A program made the position numbers and the translations under genes. This document shows positions 5,409-5,614 of a DNA stretch of 5,614 bases, in pieces; within the stretch, counting starts at the first letter, position 1, and each line of letters begins with the position of its first letter. The stretch comes from VFKE01 sp031400955 (GTDB taxonomy: Bacteria; Verrucomicrobiota; Verrucomicrobiia; Verrucomicrobiales; Verrucomicrobiaceae): positions 1 through 5,614 of the forward strand of contig JANNQW010000003.1 in the NCBI GenBank assembly GCA_031400955.1, given 5' to 3'. The notes under the pieces are model-generated. The model searched no databases. It was not told the DNA's origin and saw only the letters and a program-made list of their open reading frames with translations.

Positions 5409-5614
5409 CGTCTGAACTGCCACCACCTTTTCAGCCGTTTGACCACGGAAAGGAAACGCAGATCACAAGGCAGCAATTGCCGCATTGGGTGCAAAATGGT
5501 GTGACTTACTTTGTCACTTTCCGGCTGGCTGATTCGTGGCCGAAGCCGCTGTTGGAGCGATGGACGGCGGATCGGGCGCGATGGCTTGAGTTACACGATA
5601 TTGTCCTGGACGAG
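5390..5614 (+). CDS. REP-associated tyrosine transposase (RAYT), N-terminal part, cut by window edge
   Basis: Seventy-five codons run open to the last base. After a proline-rich lead (MGHPPPPSELPPPFQPF, 1-17) comes ITRQQLPHWVQNGVTYFVTF (25-44) and then RLADSWPKPLLERW. This is the characteristic opening of the Y1/IS200-like RAYT family: a basic LPHW segment followed by the first beta strand. The HUH pair and catalytic tyrosine lie beyond the window and cannot be checked. RAYTs cut and join single-stranded DNA at REP hairpins and are usually single-copy chromosomal genes linked to REPIN spread. ATG 5390 is the only ATG in frame; a TAG at 5375-5377 closes the frame upstream, and TTG 5477 is the only near alternative. 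No ribosome binding site is visible. Whether the gene is intact cannot be told. Confidence 0.82.
   Translation, partial: MGHPPPPSELPPPFQPFDHGKETQITRQQLPHWVQNGVTYFVTFRLADSWPKPLLERWTADRARWLELHDIVLDE

Overview
The window reads as chromosomal DNA of a moderately GC-rich bacterium. Three things suggest Verrucomicrobiota or a relative: a REP-associated transposase at the right edge, many short dispersed hairpin repeats, and genes that lack clear Shine-Dalgarno sequences. This assignment is an inference from style; there is no rRNA or other phylogenetic marker to confirm it.

Left part (1-605): half of a dispersed repeat at the edge, then a minus-strand two-gene toxin-antitoxin operon. The antitoxin (384-605) resembles the 'addiction module component' family and the toxin (91-384) resembles RelE/ParE; they overlap by one base. 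A candidate promoter lies at 612-639, so close to the first ATG that the transcript could be leaderless.

Repeat-dense gap (606-1057): about 450 bases with no convincing gene but many repeats. They include several perfect hairpins, five units of a 10-bp tandem repeat (741-790), a 22-bp element occurring at both 688-709 and 992-1013, and a large inverted repeat (854-964) with the architecture of a REPIN. The right half of that REPIN lies in a 59-bp segment (912-970) identical to bases 1-59, so the toxin-antitoxin operon sits between two direct copies.

Middle (1058-4573, minus): a complete single-chain pyruvate carboxylase with biotin carboxylase, carboxyltransferase and biotin-carrier domains and all key catalytic residues that could be checked. 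It would supply oxaloacetate from pyruvate.

Right part: uracil phosphoribosyltransferase (4693-5310, plus) is transcribed divergently from pyc and salvages uracil to UMP. After a degenerate repeat copy comes the 5' end of a RAYT gene (5390 to the edge, plus). Its start codon and first codons lie inside an exact copy of the REP sequence that forms the REPIN arms. The main point of interest is therefore a RAYT/REPIN system, with the transposase gene and its probable non-autonomous partner repeats in one 5.6-kb window. The metabolic genes look ordinary.
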